Origin: Proteinivorax hydrogeniformans
GTDB taxonomy: Bacteria; Bacillota; Proteinivoracia; Proteinivoracales; Proteinivoracaceae
Length of the DNA: 64,000 nucleotides
NCBI RefSeq assembly: GCF_040515995.1
Contig: NZ_CP159485.1
Span: 2,769,628-2,833,627, forward strand
Direction of reading: 5' to 3'
In this document: in pieces, positions 55,205 to 64,000 of the stretch
How positions within the stretch are numbered: the first letter of the stretch is position 1
Layout: every line of letters begins with the position of its first letter
Position numbers and translations under genes: made by a program
Notes under the pieces: model-generated
Databases searched by the model: none
Seen by the model: only the letters and a program-made list of their open reading frames with translations
What the model was told of the DNA's origin: nothing

Positions 55205-56065
55205 TTACCCCTTGTTTAAAATAATTTCTAATATTCTGTTTAGGTCTTCTTGTTCATAATACTTTATCTCAATTCTACCTTTTTTATCATTACCTTTTAT
55301 TTTAACATTTACTCCCATTTCTTGCATCATCTTTTCTTCAGCGTCCTTTAAATGGGGGTCTAGGTTAGCTGTTGTTTTGCTTTTTTTTGTTTCCTGTTGT
55401 AGCTTTTTAATTTTTTTACAAAGTTGCTCGACCTGTCTTGAGTTTAAACCTTTTTCAAGAATCTCATCGGCAACAAAAATTTGTTCATCTGACGGCAAAG
55501 AAATCAAGGGCCTCACCTGCCCGGCAGTGATTTTGTTTTGCATAACCAATTCTTTTACATATTCACAAAGGTTAAGTAAACGGATAGTGTTAGTAACTGC
55601 TGACCTGCTTTTCCCTAACCTGTTTGCTAACTGCTCTTGCGAAAAACTAAAATCTTCTATTAAAGTCTTATAGGCTTCTGCTTCCTCCATAATGTTTAGG
55701 TCTTCTCTTTGTAGGTTTTCTATTAATGCTATTTCTGCTACTTCTTTATCTGAAAAATCCTGAACCAGAGCAGGCATTTCTGATAAGTTAGTCATTTTAC
55801 CAGCTCTTAATCTTCTTTCACCTGCTACTAATTCATATCCACCATCTATTGCTCTTACAACTATAGGTTGTACTATCCCGTGTTGTTCTATAGACTGAGC
55901 TAATTCCTCTAATGCCTCATTTGAGAAAATTTTTCTCGGTTGGTTTGGATTAGGGCGGATTTTATTAATTGGTATTTGTTGAATATAGTGACTTTCAGTT
56001 GGTTCTTGCTGAGGCATTTCCGGTATTAAAGCATTAAGGCCCCTTCCTAAACCCTTTTTACTCAT
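55205..56065 (-). CDS. parB: Chromosome partitioning protein ParB (Spo0J)
   Basis: 286 residues. CTP-binding N-domain with IRPNPNQPRKIFSNEALEEL and GERRLRAGKMT, helix-turn-helix (FSQEQLANRLGKSRSAVTNT), C-terminal dimerisation domain. Loads at parS and spreads as a clamp. ATG 56065, 8 bases inside the end of parA, with GAGGAGG upstream. The two parS sites lie 60 bases away and in rsmG. Confidence 0.97.
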   Translation of the reverse strand: MSKKGLGRGLNALIPEMPQQEPTESHYIQQIPINKIRPNPNQPRKIFSNEALEELAQSIEQHGIVQPIVVRAIDGGYELVAGERRLRAGKMTNLSEMPALVQDFSDKEVAEIALIENLQREDLNIMEEAEAYKTLIEDFSFSQEQLANRLGKSRSAVTNTIRLLNLCEYVKELVMQNKITAGQVRPLISLPSDEQIFVADEILEKGLNSRQVEQLCKKIKKLQQETKKSKTTANLDPHLKDAEEKMMQEMGVNVKIKGNDKKGRIEIKYYEQEDLNRILEIILNKG

Positions 56066-56819
56066 TTGCAAGTACCTCCTCAGCCAGCGCTTTGTATACT
56101 TCTGCCCCTTTTGATTTTGGGTCATAATCAACGATAGACTGACCGTAGCTTGGGGCCTCACTCAATCTGACATTTCTAGGTATAAGGGTTTTGTAAACCT
56201 TGTCTCCAAAAAAATTCTTTACCTCCTCCACTACCTGTGCGGAAAGATTAGTCCTTGGATCAAACATAGTCAGTAGGGCTCCCTCAAATATAAGCTGTTG
56301 ATTGAGGTGCTTTTGAACAAGATTTACAGTGTTTATCAGTTGACTAAGCCCCTCTAATGCATAGTACTCACATTGTATTGGGACTAGGACACTGTCAGAA
56401 GCTGTAAGGGCATTTATAGTGAGTAATCCTAGAGATGGCGGGCAATCTATTATTGTGTAATCATAATCATTTTTTACATTCTCTAGCTGGTTTCGCAAGC
56501 GAACTTCTCTTGAAACTGTGGGGACTAACTCTATTTCCGCACCGGCTAGCTCAATTGTAGCTGGGGCGACGTCTAAATTAGGGACAGCAGTAGGTATTAT
56601 TATGGCATCTACTGGAAACTCATCCACTAATACATTATAAATACATTTTTTAACCCTATGTTTATCTATACCCAGTCCACTAGTTGAGTTGCCCTGGGGA
56701 TCTATATCTAAAAGTAGTACTTTTTTTCCCATTTTTGCCAAAAAAGCACTTAGATTTATAGCTGTTGTTGTTTTTCCTACTCCGCCTTTTTGATTAGTAA
56801 TTGCTAAGACCTTTGACAT
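56058..56819 (-). CDS. parA: ParA (Soj) ATPase
   Basis: 253 residues with the deviant Walker A TNQKGGVGKTTTAINLS, a Walker B-like TIIDCPPSLGLLT and the typical LIPRNVRLSEAPSYGQ. Drives origin segregation with ParB and acts on DnaA. ATG 56819 with GAAAGGAG. Overlaps parB by 8 bases. Confidence 0.97.
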   Translation of the reverse strand: MSKVLAITNQKGGVGKTTTAINLSAFLAKMGKKVLLLDIDPQGNSTSGLGIDKHRVKKCIYNVLVDEFPVDAIIIPTAVPNLDVAPATIELAGAEIELVPTVSREVRLRNQLENVKNDYDYTIIDCPPSLGLLTINALTASDSVLVPIQCEYYALEGLSQLINTVNLVQKHLNQQLIFEGALLTMFDPRTNLSAQVVEEVKNFFGDKVYKTLIPRNVRLSEAPSYGQSIVDYDPKSKGAEVYKALAEEVLANE

Positions 56820-56837
56820 ATGTATACTCCTTTCAAA

Positions 56838-57674
56838 CTATTTATTTTTAGGAAGCCTTATCTTTACCTCTATACAGTCTCCTAAGTCGCTTTCGTCCAT
56901 TTGGGCATCAATCCCTGAACCTTTGATTGTGTCTACCGCTTGCTTTATAGTGTTAAGAAATATTCTAAAGTCTTTAAATACCATTTTTCTTTTTTTGCTT
57001 TCTTTTTTCCCGTCCTCTTTAACATCCTCTCCAGTACTTGAAAGAAGAGTTATTAGTTCTTCTGTTTGTCTCACAGTCATGCCTTCGTCTATTATTCTAT
57101 CGACCATTTCTGGCTGATTTTCGCAAGGCACTTTTAGTAACGCTCTAGCATGTCTTTCTGTCAGCTGACTGTTTTTAAGCTTTTCTTTGACATTGTCATT
57201 TAGTTTTAAAAGTCTTAACTTGTTTGCTATTGTAGACTGGCTTTTTCCCAATCGCTGCGCCAAAACTTCTTGAGTAAGTTTAAAGTCATTTAACAGCCTA
57301 TGTAAACCTTCTGCTTCTTCCAAAAAGTTTAGGTTCTCCCTTTGAATGTTTTCAATTAATGCGATTGCAGCCATGGCACTTTCTTTGACCTCTTCTTTTA
57401 CAATTGCTTTAATTTTACTATTGCCAAGTAGTTTAGAGGCTCTAAACCTTCTTTCGCCGGCTATGATTTCATAGTTCTCGCCGGATTTTCGTAAAATTAT
57501 AGGCTGTATTAATCCATAGGTCTTAATCGATTGTGCTAGTTCATCGATTTTGTCGTCATCAAAATCTTTTCGAGGTTGAAATGGGTTTGTATTGATATTT
57601 ACCATATCAATATCGTGTATTTTATCCTCTCCTGATGAACTATGACCTAAAATCTTACTTAGTTGCTCTTTCAT
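56838..57674 (-). CDS. noc: Nucleoid occlusion protein Noc
   Basis: 278 residues, ParB paralogue with an N-terminal segment of the Noc type (MKEQLSKILGHSSSGEDK), NPFQPRKDFDD, GERRFRAS, a helix-turn-helix with TQEVLAQRLGKSQSTIANKL. It binds Noc sites and blocks division over the nucleoid, using CTP. It lies next to parA and rsmG as in Bacillus. ATG 57674 in context AGGTGGTGGAGTA. Confidence 0.93.
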   Translation of the reverse strand: MKEQLSKILGHSSSGEDKIHDIDMVNINTNPFQPRKDFDDDKIDELAQSIKTYGLIQPIILRKSGENYEIIAGERRFRASKLLGNSKIKAIVKEEVKESAMAAIALIENIQRENLNFLEEAEGLHRLLNDFKLTQEVLAQRLGKSQSTIANKLRLLKLNDNVKEKLKNSQLTERHARALLKVPCENQPEMVDRIIDEGMTVRQTEELITLLSSTGEDVKEDGKKESKKRKMVFKDFRIFLNTIKQAVDTIKGSGIDAQMDESDLGDCIEVKIRLPKNK

Positions 57675-57762
57675 TACTCCACCACCTATATAAACTTTAT
57701 TATTGATTTCTAATTCTCCATAAGACTTACATTATCCTGCTTTTATTACTCATAAAAAAATA

Positions 57763-57795
57763 TTAAAGTTGCCTTAAAAAGGCAACTTTAATTTA
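57763..57795 (-). terminator. Intrinsic terminator after rsmG
   Basis: Minus strand AAAGTTGCCTT, short loop, AAGGCAACTTT then AATATTTTTTT. It separates the mnmE-mnmG-rsmG set from noc-parA-parB. Confidence 0.85.
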
Positions 57796-57796
57796 A

Positions 57797-58501
57797 CTAT
57801 AATGGTCTCTTTTTAGGAATCCCTGGTTTTCTCGGGTACTTAGCCGGTGTTTTAAAAACCTTTTTAATTATAATCGCAAATCTCTGTTCTTCTGTTACTG
57901 GAAGCTTATACTGAAATACGTCTTCAATCTCTCCTCCTAAAACTTTTAAAGCACTTTCTCCATCGCTTATTTCTTCCTTATAATTGCTTCCTTTGTATGC
58001 AACAAAGTTCCCACCTACCTTTAGGAAAGGTAGATTGTACTCAGCTAGTATGTTTAAAGGTGCAACAGCTCGGGAAGTTGCAAACTCAAATGTTTCACGT
58101 GAAACATCCTTTTTAGCATACTCCTCCGCCCTACCGTGTATTAGGTTTAGTTCAATGCCTAATTCTTCTCGTACTTCTTCTAAAAAAGTGATTCTTTTAT
58201 TTAAAGCGTCTAGACCCCATACATCTAACTCAGGTTTTAAAATTTTTAAAGGCACTATGGGAAACCCAGCTCCTGTACCAACATCAATTACCTTTCCTTC
58301 CGTAAATAAACTTGCTGGAAGCATGGAGTCTATAAAATGTTTAACTATAATCGCTTGCTCATCAACTATAGCAGTTAAATTCATTTTTTCGTTCCATGCG
58401 AGCAGTAGTTCTTTGTATTTCTTCAGTTTTTCAACTTGATCGGTATCTAGATCAAACGATAAATTTTCACAAATCATATCTAACCTATCACTAAACTTCA
58501 A
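57797..58501 (-). CDS. rsmG: 16S rRNA (guanine-527-N7)-methyltransferase
   Basis: 234 residues: SAM-binding motif VIDVGTGAGFPIVPLKIL, LLAWNEKMNLT at the start, SRAVAPLNILAEY. Methylates G527 in 16S rRNA. TTG start at 58501 with GGGGAGAG. A perfect parS site lies inside the gene and encodes DVSRET. Confidence 0.96.
   Translation of the reverse strand: MKFSDRLDMICENLSFDLDTDQVEKLKKYKELLLAWNEKMNLTAIVDEQAIIVKHFIDSMLPASLFTEGKVIDVGTGAGFPIVPLKILKPELDVWGLDALNKRITFLEEVREELGIELNLIHGRAEEYAKKDVSRETFEFATSRAVAPLNILAEYNLPFLKVGGNFVAYKGSNYKEEISDGESALKVLGGEIEDVFQYKLPVTEEQRFAIIIKKVFKTPAKYPRKPGIPKKRPL
58091..58106. promoter_or_regulatory. parS site 2, inside rsmG
   Basis: TGTTTCACGTGAAACA, identical to site 1 and in coding sequence. 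A parS in rsmG (gidB) is known in Bacillus as well. Confidence 0.95.
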
Positions 58502-58503
58502 TA

Positions 58504-60375
58504 TTACTCTCCCCTTTTTAGCTGCTCTAAATAAACCATTAGAACTGAAACATCAGCTGGCGAAACACCGGAAATTCTAGAGGCTTGTCCTAATGTAACC
58601 GGTTTTATGGTTTTAAGCTTTTCTTTTGCCTCCCCAGAAATGCCTTTGACTTTGTTATAATCGATGGAGCTCGGTATAGCTGTGTTTTCAGTCTTTTTAA
58701 ACCTGCTAACCTGGCTTAGCTGCTTTTCAACGTAGCCTTTATATTTTATTTCAATTTCTACTTGCTCCCTAACCTCAAAAGGAAGTTCTTCTTTAATTGT
58801 ACCGATTTTCTCTAAGTCAAAATAAGCAATTTCTGGCCTTTTTAATAAGTCCGCCAAAGAATAAGTCTTTGAGATTTTCGTGGAACCTAACTTCTCCAAA
58901 GCTTTATTTACAGTTTCTTTAGGATTTACCTTTATTTCCTTTAACCTCTTAACTTCTTTATTTATCGCTTCTTCTTTATTCTGGTAGATGGCATATCTCT
59001 CATCTGTAACTAACCCTACGTCATATCCTAATGAGGTCAGTCTTCTATCTGCATTGTCCTGACGTAGTAATAATCTAAATTCAGCTCTTGAAGTTAACAT
59101 TCTATAAGGTTCATGGGTACCTTTTATTGTTAGATCGTCGATTAACACCCCTATATATCCATCAGATCTTTGTAGTGTAAACGGCTTTTTGCCTTTTTGA
59201 GACAAAGCTGCATTTATACCTGCTATCAAACCTTGGGCTGCAGCCTCCTCATATCCACTTGTCCCGTTTATTTGACCAGCACTGAATAAACCATTAATCT
59301 CTTTAAACTCTAAAGTAAGTTTTAACTGAGTCGGGTCCACAACGTCATACTCGATAGCGTAACCTGGACGTGTTATTTCTACATTTTCTAATCCAGCTAT
59401 TGTTCTTAAAAACTCTAGCTGTATATCCACGGGTAAACTGGTTGACATCCCTTGAAGATACATTTCGTTGGTATGTATTCCCTCAGGCTCTACAAACAGT
59501 TGATGGCTGGGCTTGTCACTAAACCTTTTAATTTTATCTTCGATGGATGGACAATATCTTGGTCCCACACCTTCTATAACACCTGCAAATAAAGGTGATT
59601 TATGCATGTTATCAGTAATAATTTTATGAGTTTTTTCATTTGTATAAGTTAAATAGCAAGGTAGTTGTTCCTTATTCAGTTTTTCTTCCGTTGTCATAAA
59701 AGAGAACTTATAAGGGTTTTTATCACCTGGCTGTTCTTCCATCTTAGTAAAATCTACGGTTTTGCCGTCCACTCTTGGGGGAGTTCCAGTTTTAAACCTC
59801 ATCATTCTTATGTCTAGGTCTTTTAAAGAGTCAGATAAACTATTAACTGTATATTGACTATTAGGACCTGCATCATAGTTTAGTTGCCCCTGTATAATCT
59901 TACTTTTTAAGTAAGTACCAGAGGTGATAACTACTGTTTTAGCATAAACTTTCTCTTCGGTGTTAAGTATAATCCCTTTTACCGTGCTATTTTCCACAAT
60001 CAGATGATCTGCTACACCCTGTTTTAACGTAATATTGTCCTCATCTTCAAGAACCTTTTTCATATTTAGCTGGTACATAGATTTATCTGCCTGAGCCCTT
60101 AAGGCGTGTACAGCAGGACCTTTTCCGGTATTAAGCATTCTCATCTGGATATAAGTACTATCTATATTTTTACCCATCTCTCCACCTAAGGCATCAATTT
60201 CCTTGACAAGGTGACCTTTTGCTGGTCCGCCAATGGCTGGATTACACGGCATTAGCGCAATATTATCCATATTTAACGTTATTACCAAAGTTTTTAGTCC
60301 CATTCGTGCAGAAGCTAATGCAGCTTCACACCCACTATGACCTGCTCCAATTACTATACAATCAAAATTATTCAC
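58504..60375 (-). CDS. mnmG: tRNA uridine-34 5-carboxymethylaminomethyl modification enzyme
   Basis: 623 residues: FAD motif [51 protein letters not shown], and the C-terminal MnmE-binding domain. Works with MnmE on wobble uridines. GTG at 60375 with AGGAGG. 12 bases after mnmE. Confidence 0.97.
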   Translation of the reverse strand: MNNFDCIVIGAGHSGCEAALASARMGLKTLVITLNMDNIALMPCNPAIGGPAKGHLVKEIDALGGEMGKNIDSTYIQMRMLNTGKGPAVHALRAQADKSMYQLNMKKVLEDEDNITLKQGVADHLIVENSTVKGIILNTEEKVYAKTVVITSGTYLKSKIIQGQLNYDAGPNSQYTVNSLSDSLKDLDIRMMRFKTGTPPRVDGKTVDFTKMEEQPGDKNPYKFSFMTTEEKLNKEQLPCYLTYTNEKTHKIITDNMHKSPLFAGVIEGVGPRYCPSIEDKIKRFSDKPSHQLFVEPEGIHTNEMYLQGMSTSLPVDIQLEFLRTIAGLENVEITRPGYAIEYDVVDPTQLKLTLEFKEINGLFSAGQINGTSGYEEAAAQGLIAGINAALSQKGKKPFTLQRSDGYIGVLIDDLTIKGTHEPYRMLTSRAEFRLLLRQDNADRRLTSLGYDVGLVTDERYAIYQNKEEAINKEVKRLKEIKVNPKETVNKALEKLGSTKISKTYSLADLLKRPEIAYFDLEKIGTIKEELPFEVREQVEIEIKYKGYVEKQLSQVSRFKKTENTAIPSSIDYNKVKGISGEAKEKLKTIKPVTLGQASRISGVSPADVSVLMVYLEQLKRGE

Positions 60376-60387
60376 AACTAATCCTCC

Positions 60388-61767
60388 TTACTTACCTAAG
60401 CAAAATCTAGAGAAAATCTCGTCTATTAAGTTTTGAGAAAGAGATTCACCGGTTATCTTTCCTAGCGATTGCCACGCATCTTTTATATCTATTGAAACAA
60501 TATCCACTGGATTTTCACACTTTAAAGCGTTAATGCTATCTTCTAGGCTGCTCTTAGCATCCTTCAGCGCCATTTCATGTCTAATGTTAGAAATCGTAAC
60601 TTCATGAGAGCTATCCTTAATGTTCCCAACCTCAAATAAACCTAGAATTCTATCCTCTAATTGAGTAATCCCTTTACTCTTTTCCGCAGAAATTGCCAAA
60701 ACATCACAATCGACTTTTCCTTTGACTATTTCGATATCCACGCTTTGAGGAAGATCAGATTTGTTGATAATTACAATCCTGGGCTTTGTTTTAATTAGTT
60801 CCAGTATTAAGTCATTTTCTTTTGACCAGTTTTGAGATCCATCTATAACGTATAACACTAAGTCACTTGTGTTTATGTATTCTTTTGTTCGTTTTACCCC
60901 GATTTTTTCTACCTTATCACTAGTCTCCCTTATTCCAGCAGTATCTAACACAACTAAAGGGACACCTTTAACATTTATATTTTCTTGTAAAACGTCTCGT
61001 GTTGTACCAGGAATATCGGTAACTATCGCTCGGTTTTCTTTTGTTAAAGCATTAAGTAGTGACGATTTTCCCACATTGGGTTCACCAATAATAACTGTTT
61101 TAATTCCTTCCCTTACTAACTTTCCTGTTGTTGCTGTTTTCAGCAAGTTTTGTATTCTTCCTTCAACTTCTGAAAGCTTACTTACCATTTGCTCAACGCT
61201 CATAGAATCAAATTGCTCGTCAGGATAATCGATAGTCGCTTCTATATTAGCTAGTACCTCCAGTATTTTATCCCTAACTTTTTTTACTTCCGTAGATAGA
61301 TTACCTGCTGCTTGCTTATTAGCCATATCATGACTTAAGTCAGTTTTAGCGGATATTAGATCCATTACTGCTTCCGCCTGGGATAAATCTAGCTTACCAT
61401 TTAAAAAAGCTCTTTTAGTAAACTCACCAGGTTCAGCCAATCTAATACCACTTTCTAAAACTTTAGTTAATATTTTTTTTATAGGTATCTGCCCACCGTG
61501 GCAGTTTATTTCTACTACATCTTCCCCGGTATACGAAAATGGCGCTTTAAACACAGAAACTAAAACTTCATCAATAACTTCTCCATTTTCGTCATGAAAG
61601 TGTCCATAGTTTATCGTGTTTTTATCCATCTTTGTTACTTTATTTTTTTTAGGACTTATAAAATATTTATCCACAGTTTTTAATGAATCAGGACCACTTA
61701 CTCTTACAATCGCAATTCCACTTTGCCCTAAAGCAGTTCCAATTGCTGCTATAGTATCTGCAACCAA
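60388..61767 (-). CDS. mnmE: tRNA modification GTPase
   Basis: 459 residues: N-terminal tetrahydrofolate-binding domain, helical domain, G domain inserted (GEPNVGKSSLLNAL, DIPGTTRDVL, DTAGIRET, NKSD) and the conserved final CFCLGK-type end (FSRFCLGK). TTG 61767 is the best start, with GAGGTG 6 bases upstream; GTG 61776 is within that site. Pairs with MnmG. Confidence 0.97.
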   Translation of the reverse strand: MVADTIAAIGTALGQSGIAIVRVSGPDSLKTVDKYFISPKKNKVTKMDKNTINYGHFHDENGEVIDEVLVSVFKAPFSYTGEDVVEINCHGGQIPIKKILTKVLESGIRLAEPGEFTKRAFLNGKLDLSQAEAVMDLISAKTDLSHDMANKQAAGNLSTEVKKVRDKILEVLANIEATIDYPDEQFDSMSVEQMVSKLSEVEGRIQNLLKTATTGKLVREGIKTVIIGEPNVGKSSLLNALTKENRAIVTDIPGTTRDVLQENINVKGVPLVVLDTAGIRETSDKVEKIGVKRTKEYINTSDLVLYVIDGSQNWSKENDLILELIKTKPRIVIINKSDLPQSVDIEIVKGKVDCDVLAISAEKSKGITQLEDRILGLFEVGNIKDSSHEVTISNIRHEMALKDAKSSLEDSINALKCENPVDIVSIDIKDAWQSLGKITGESLSQNLIDEIFSRFCLGK

Positions 61768-61825
61768 TAATATCACCTCTATAAAATAGTAAATAGCTTT
61801 AAAAATAATATACCCATACTCTATA

Positions 61826-61862
61826 AAAAAACCAGTTACCTAAATTTTAGTAACTGGTTTTA
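61826..61862 (-). terminator. Intrinsic terminator after khpB
   Basis: Minus strand AAACCAGTTAC, 10-base loop, GTAACTGGTTTTTTT. Confidence 0.92.
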
Positions 61863-61868
61863 AATAAT

Positions 61869-62483
61869 TTATTTAGGTTCGATAGCAACCTTTCTAAAAG
61901 GCTCTTCGCCTACACTATAGGTTTTTACCGTAGTACTATCATTTAATGTGCTATGGATTATTCTTCTCTCCATTGCATTCATAGGCTCAAGCAAAACTTT
62001 TCTTTTTGTGTTAATTGCTTTGCTCGCAAGTCTGTTAGCCAATGACACTAAAGTTTCTTCACGTTTTTCTCTGTAATTATTAACATCTATTACAACCCTA
62101 AAATACTCTTCTGTCTTCCTATTTAAGGCCAAATTAGTTATATATTGTATAGAGTCTAAAGTTTTTCCGTGTTTTCCAATCAAAACCCCTAAATCCTCAC
62201 CGGTTATATTTACCTTTAAACTTGACTGATCCTGCTTTAAGTCAATAACGAAGCTGACATTAAAATGCTCTAAAAACTCAATCAAAAATCCTTTAACAAA
62301 TTTTTCAGGATTAAACTTTTCGGTAATTACTATTTTTGCCGGCTTACTAAGTAACCCTAGAATACCTTTTGTAGGCTCCTCTAAAATATCATACGTAACT
62401 TGTTCTTCTTCTAAGCCCAACTGTTGCAGTCCTTGTTCCAAAGCATCTTTTACACTTTTTGCTGAAACTTCAACAGATCTCAT
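61869..62483 (-). CDS. khpB: RNA-binding protein KhpB (Jag, SpoIIIJ-associated)
   Basis: 204 residues: N-terminal Jag domain (KSVKDALEQGLQQLGLEEEQ), a KH domain (GEDLGVLIGKHGKTLDSIQY), and C-terminal R3H domain (ALNRKTEE to the end). RNA chaperone linked to wall synthesis and division. ATG 62483, five bases after yidC stop, with GAGGGGG. Confidence 0.95.
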   Translation of the reverse strand: MRSVEVSAKSVKDALEQGLQQLGLEEEQVTYDILEEPTKGILGLLSKPAKIVITEKFNPEKFVKGFLIEFLEHFNVSFVIDLKQDQSSLKVNITGEDLGVLIGKHGKTLDSIQYITNLALNRKTEEYFRVVIDVNNYREKREETLVSLANRLASKAINTKRKVLLEPMNAMERRIIHSTLNDSTTVKTYSVGEEPFRKVAIEPK

Positions 62484-62488
62484 AGGCT

Positions 62489-63223
62489 TTATTCCCCCTC
62501 TGCCGTTTTACTAGAAAGTTTACTTTTCTGTAACACTAAGTGCTGACCTATAGCAAATACGTTACCTGCAAACCAGTATAGCGCTAAAGCAGGCGGCAAA
62601 CTAACACTAAAGAATATAATCATTATAGGCATTATAGTGGTCATAGCTGCCATACCACCTTGCTGACTAGAAGCAGCGTTACCTGCCATTGTAACCTTTG
62701 TTTGAAGATACGTAGTTGCACCAGCTAGAATTGGTAATATATATAATGTTCGTGCATGCTCTGCCCTTGCCGCAACATCATTCCAACCCTCAGGAGCAAC
62801 TATTTCTGCTTCTGCAAGGCTAACACCTGCAGCTAAGTCGATTCCCAAAAACTTAGTAGAAACATTTTCAAAAACATGAACTATAATTTCTGGATCTTGG
62901 AAAACTCTAAACATAGCAATAAAAATTGGCAACTGAATTAACATAGGAAGACACCCAGCTAAAGGGTTAATCTTCTTTTCCTTATACAGCTCCATTAAAG
63001 CTTTACTTTGTTTTTCTTTGTCATTTTTGTACTTTTCTTCAATTTTCTTTCTTTCGGGAGCTATTTCATTCATCGCTTGCGTTGATTTCATTTGTTTTAA
63101 TGTCAATGGTAGAGTTATTAGCCTAAACAGCACCGTCAAAATTATTATAGCAATACCATAATTGTTAGTGAAATCAATTAGCGCAACAAATAATTGCCCC
63201 AAAGAATCAACAATAAAACTCAT
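62489..63223 (-). CDS. yidC: Membrane protein insertase YidC (SpoIIIJ type)
   Basis: 244 residues: five membrane helices, conserved arginine in the groove (LFRLITLPLTLKQ), coiled cytosolic hairpin loop (PERKKIEEKYKNDKEKQ), LAGCLPMLIQLPIFIAMFRV. Inserts membrane proteins with or without SecYEG. No lipobox is seen at the start, which is unlike Bacillus SpoIIIJ. ATG 63223 with GGGGGAAGG. Confidence 0.96.
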   Translation of the reverse strand: MSFIVDSLGQLFVALIDFTNNYGIAIIILTVLFRLITLPLTLKQMKSTQAMNEIAPERKKIEEKYKNDKEKQSKALMELYKEKKINPLAGCLPMLIQLPIFIAMFRVFQDPEIIVHVFENVSTKFLGIDLAAGVSLAEAEIVAPEGWNDVAARAEHARTLYILPILAGATTYLQTKVTMAGNAASSQQGGMAAMTTIMPIMIIFFSVSLPPALALYWFAGNVFAIGQHLVLQKSKLSSKTAEGE

Positions 63224-63240
63224 TTACCTTCCCCCTATCA

Positions 63241-63453
63241 TTATGGAACAGGGTCATATCCCCCTGGATTAAACGGGTTACATTTAAATACTCTTTTTAC
63301 CGTTAAAAAAGTTCCTTTAATAAACCCATGCTTTTGATAAGCTTGTATCCCATATGTAGAACAGGTAGGATAAAACCTACAGCTAGGACCCTTTAACGGT
63401 GAAATAAACTTTTGATAAAACCTTAACAACACTATAGATAAATTTTTAAGCAT
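63241..63453 (-). CDS. yidD: Membrane protein insertion efficiency factor YidD
   Basis: 70 residues with an amphipathic start and the conserved [18 protein letters not shown] (cysteines) and [15 protein letters not shown]. Helps YidC. ATG 63453, 4 bases after rnpA stop; RBS TTAGGTGA. Confidence 0.95.
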   Translation of the reverse strand: MLKNLSIVLLRFYQKFISPLKGPSCRFYPTCSTYGIQAYQKHGFIKGTFLTVKRVFKCNPFNPGGYDPVP

Positions 63454-63457
63454 AAAA

Positions 63458-63793
63458 TCACCTAAAAATATTTTGACGTTTTAATAGGAAATTAACATCT
63501 TTACATATAGTCTTAAAATCAGCCTTAACAATCCTAGGCCTTGCTAAAACTATTAGATCGTAACCACTAAATTCATTTACAGTTTTTAAGGCTTCTTTCA
63601 TTAAACGCCTGTATCTATTTCTTACTACAGCATTACCTATTTTTTTGCTAGCGACAAACCCTATCCTTGGTAGCCTATTATTATCGTCATTCTTTATACA
63701 ATAAACTACTAAATGTTTGGTTGCCTTTGAAAAACCTACCTTATAAATATGTCTAAACTCTGAGTCTTTCTTTAAAGGTAGAAAATTAGCCAT
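63458..63793 (-). CDS. rnpA: Ribonuclease P protein component
   Basis: 111 residues: [20 protein letters not shown] at the start and RNR motif [20 protein letters not shown]. Protein cofactor of the tRNA 5' processing ribozyme. ATG 63793 with GGAGATGAG. 69 bases from rpmH, same operon. Confidence 0.96.
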   Translation of the reverse strand: MANFLPLKKDSEFRHIYKVGFSKATKHLVVYCIKNDDNNRLPRIGFVASKKIGNAVVRNRYRRLMKEALKTVNEFSGYDLIVLARPRIVKADFKTICKDVNFLLKRQNIFR

Positions 63794-63861
63794 ACACTCA
63801 TCTCCAAAAAATTTTTAAAGATATTTTAAAAAAGTGCAAAAAGGACCACTGTGTAGTAGCC

Positions 63862-63996
63862 CTATGCACTTAACCTTTTTCTACCTTTTGCACGACGACG
63901 TTTTAGCACGTTACGTCCAGCTTTAGACTTCATTCTTTTTAGAAACCCATGATTCTTTTTACGACGTCTTACTTTGGGTTGGTAAGTTCTCTTCAA
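63862..63996 (-). CDS. rpmH: Large ribosomal subunit protein bL34
   Basis: 44 residues ([20 protein letters not shown], then [23 protein letters not shown]), complete length for the family. The start is the TTG at 63996, since only four bases remain to the window edge, and typical proteins begin MKRTYQP; an ATG slightly further right cannot be excluded. Too short for most gene calls, but sure. It marks the usual neighbourhood of dnaA/oriC, next to the right edge. Confidence 0.95.
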   Translation of the reverse strand: MKRTYQPKVRRRKKNHGFLKRMKSKAGRNVLKRRRAKGRKRLSA

Positions 63997-64000
63997 GTAA

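Noticed and set aside
61667..61675. DnaA-box match TTATCCACA in mnmE (another at 14301-14309)
   Set aside because: Single boxes in coding DNA, not a cluster; the origin is expected to the right of base 64000.

Overview
The window is low-GC Gram-positive DNA of clostridial type. The evidence is AT-rich codon use, many TTG and GTG starts placed behind strong GGAGG ribosome sites, the spore-associated protein YyaC, a Wal two-component operon, and the gene order rpmH-rnpA-yidD-yidC-khpB-mnmE-mnmG-rsmG-noc-parA-parB at the right end. That order lies beside dnaA/oriC in Firmicutes, so the origin should be just beyond base 64000. Nearly all genes from 5.5 kb rightward are on the minus strand, so they point away from that origin and are co-directional with the leftward fork. 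An anaerobic, peptide- or amino-acid-using clostridium would fit the several peptidases and the GTP-type PEP carboxykinase, but the genus is only a guess.

Left part (1-13.6 kb): the end of a lipoprotein gene, pckG, a PII-like protein overlapping a CPA2-type Na+/H+ antiporter, a CrtI-like oxidoreductase, a CapA-like lipoprotein, small proteins, a RocB-like M20 enzyme coupled to a 2-hydroxyacid-dehydrogenase-like protein without the usual catalytic residues, a YdcZ-type exporter, a paired palindromic repeat, and an S9 peptidase.

Accessory part (13.7-26.5 kb): MYG1-like protein, an ORF-less group II intron seated next to a terminator, a hydrolase, and a run of damaged genes. One of these has its frame broken at a (AGAGA)3 repeat, one is a YetF-type gene with a gap, and one is a frameshifted DUF5694 gene. 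Then come DUF3795, an EamA exporter, a GNAT protein and a nitroreductase, followed by an alkaline phosphatase and a cyclase-like protein. The last three lie between three copies of a 35-bp sequence that is the 3' end of rlmH plus its downstream flank. One copy is joined to a decayed remnant of the rlmH/CxxH gene pair. rlmH is the known integration target of staphylococcal cassette chromosomes, so this is the most interesting stretch in the window, although no recombinase gene is present.

Core part (26.6-64 kb): HtrA, WalJ, MurA, WalI, WalH, WalK and WalR, with a membrane-anchored MA-type metallopeptidase upstream; a LysM-G5-M23 peptidase; a Na/Pi transporter homologue; four tRNAs (Lys, Glu, Asp, Phe); purA; an FAD protein; an M20 peptidase; rplI; the YybS/MazG-like pair; rpsR-ssb-rpsF; a group of small conserved proteins and membrane proteins; bactofilin plus an M23 peptidase; a PLP group; and the chromosome segregation and origin-proximal block with two perfect parS sites.

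No CRISPR array, rRNA, transposase, recombinase or recognised defence gene was seen.
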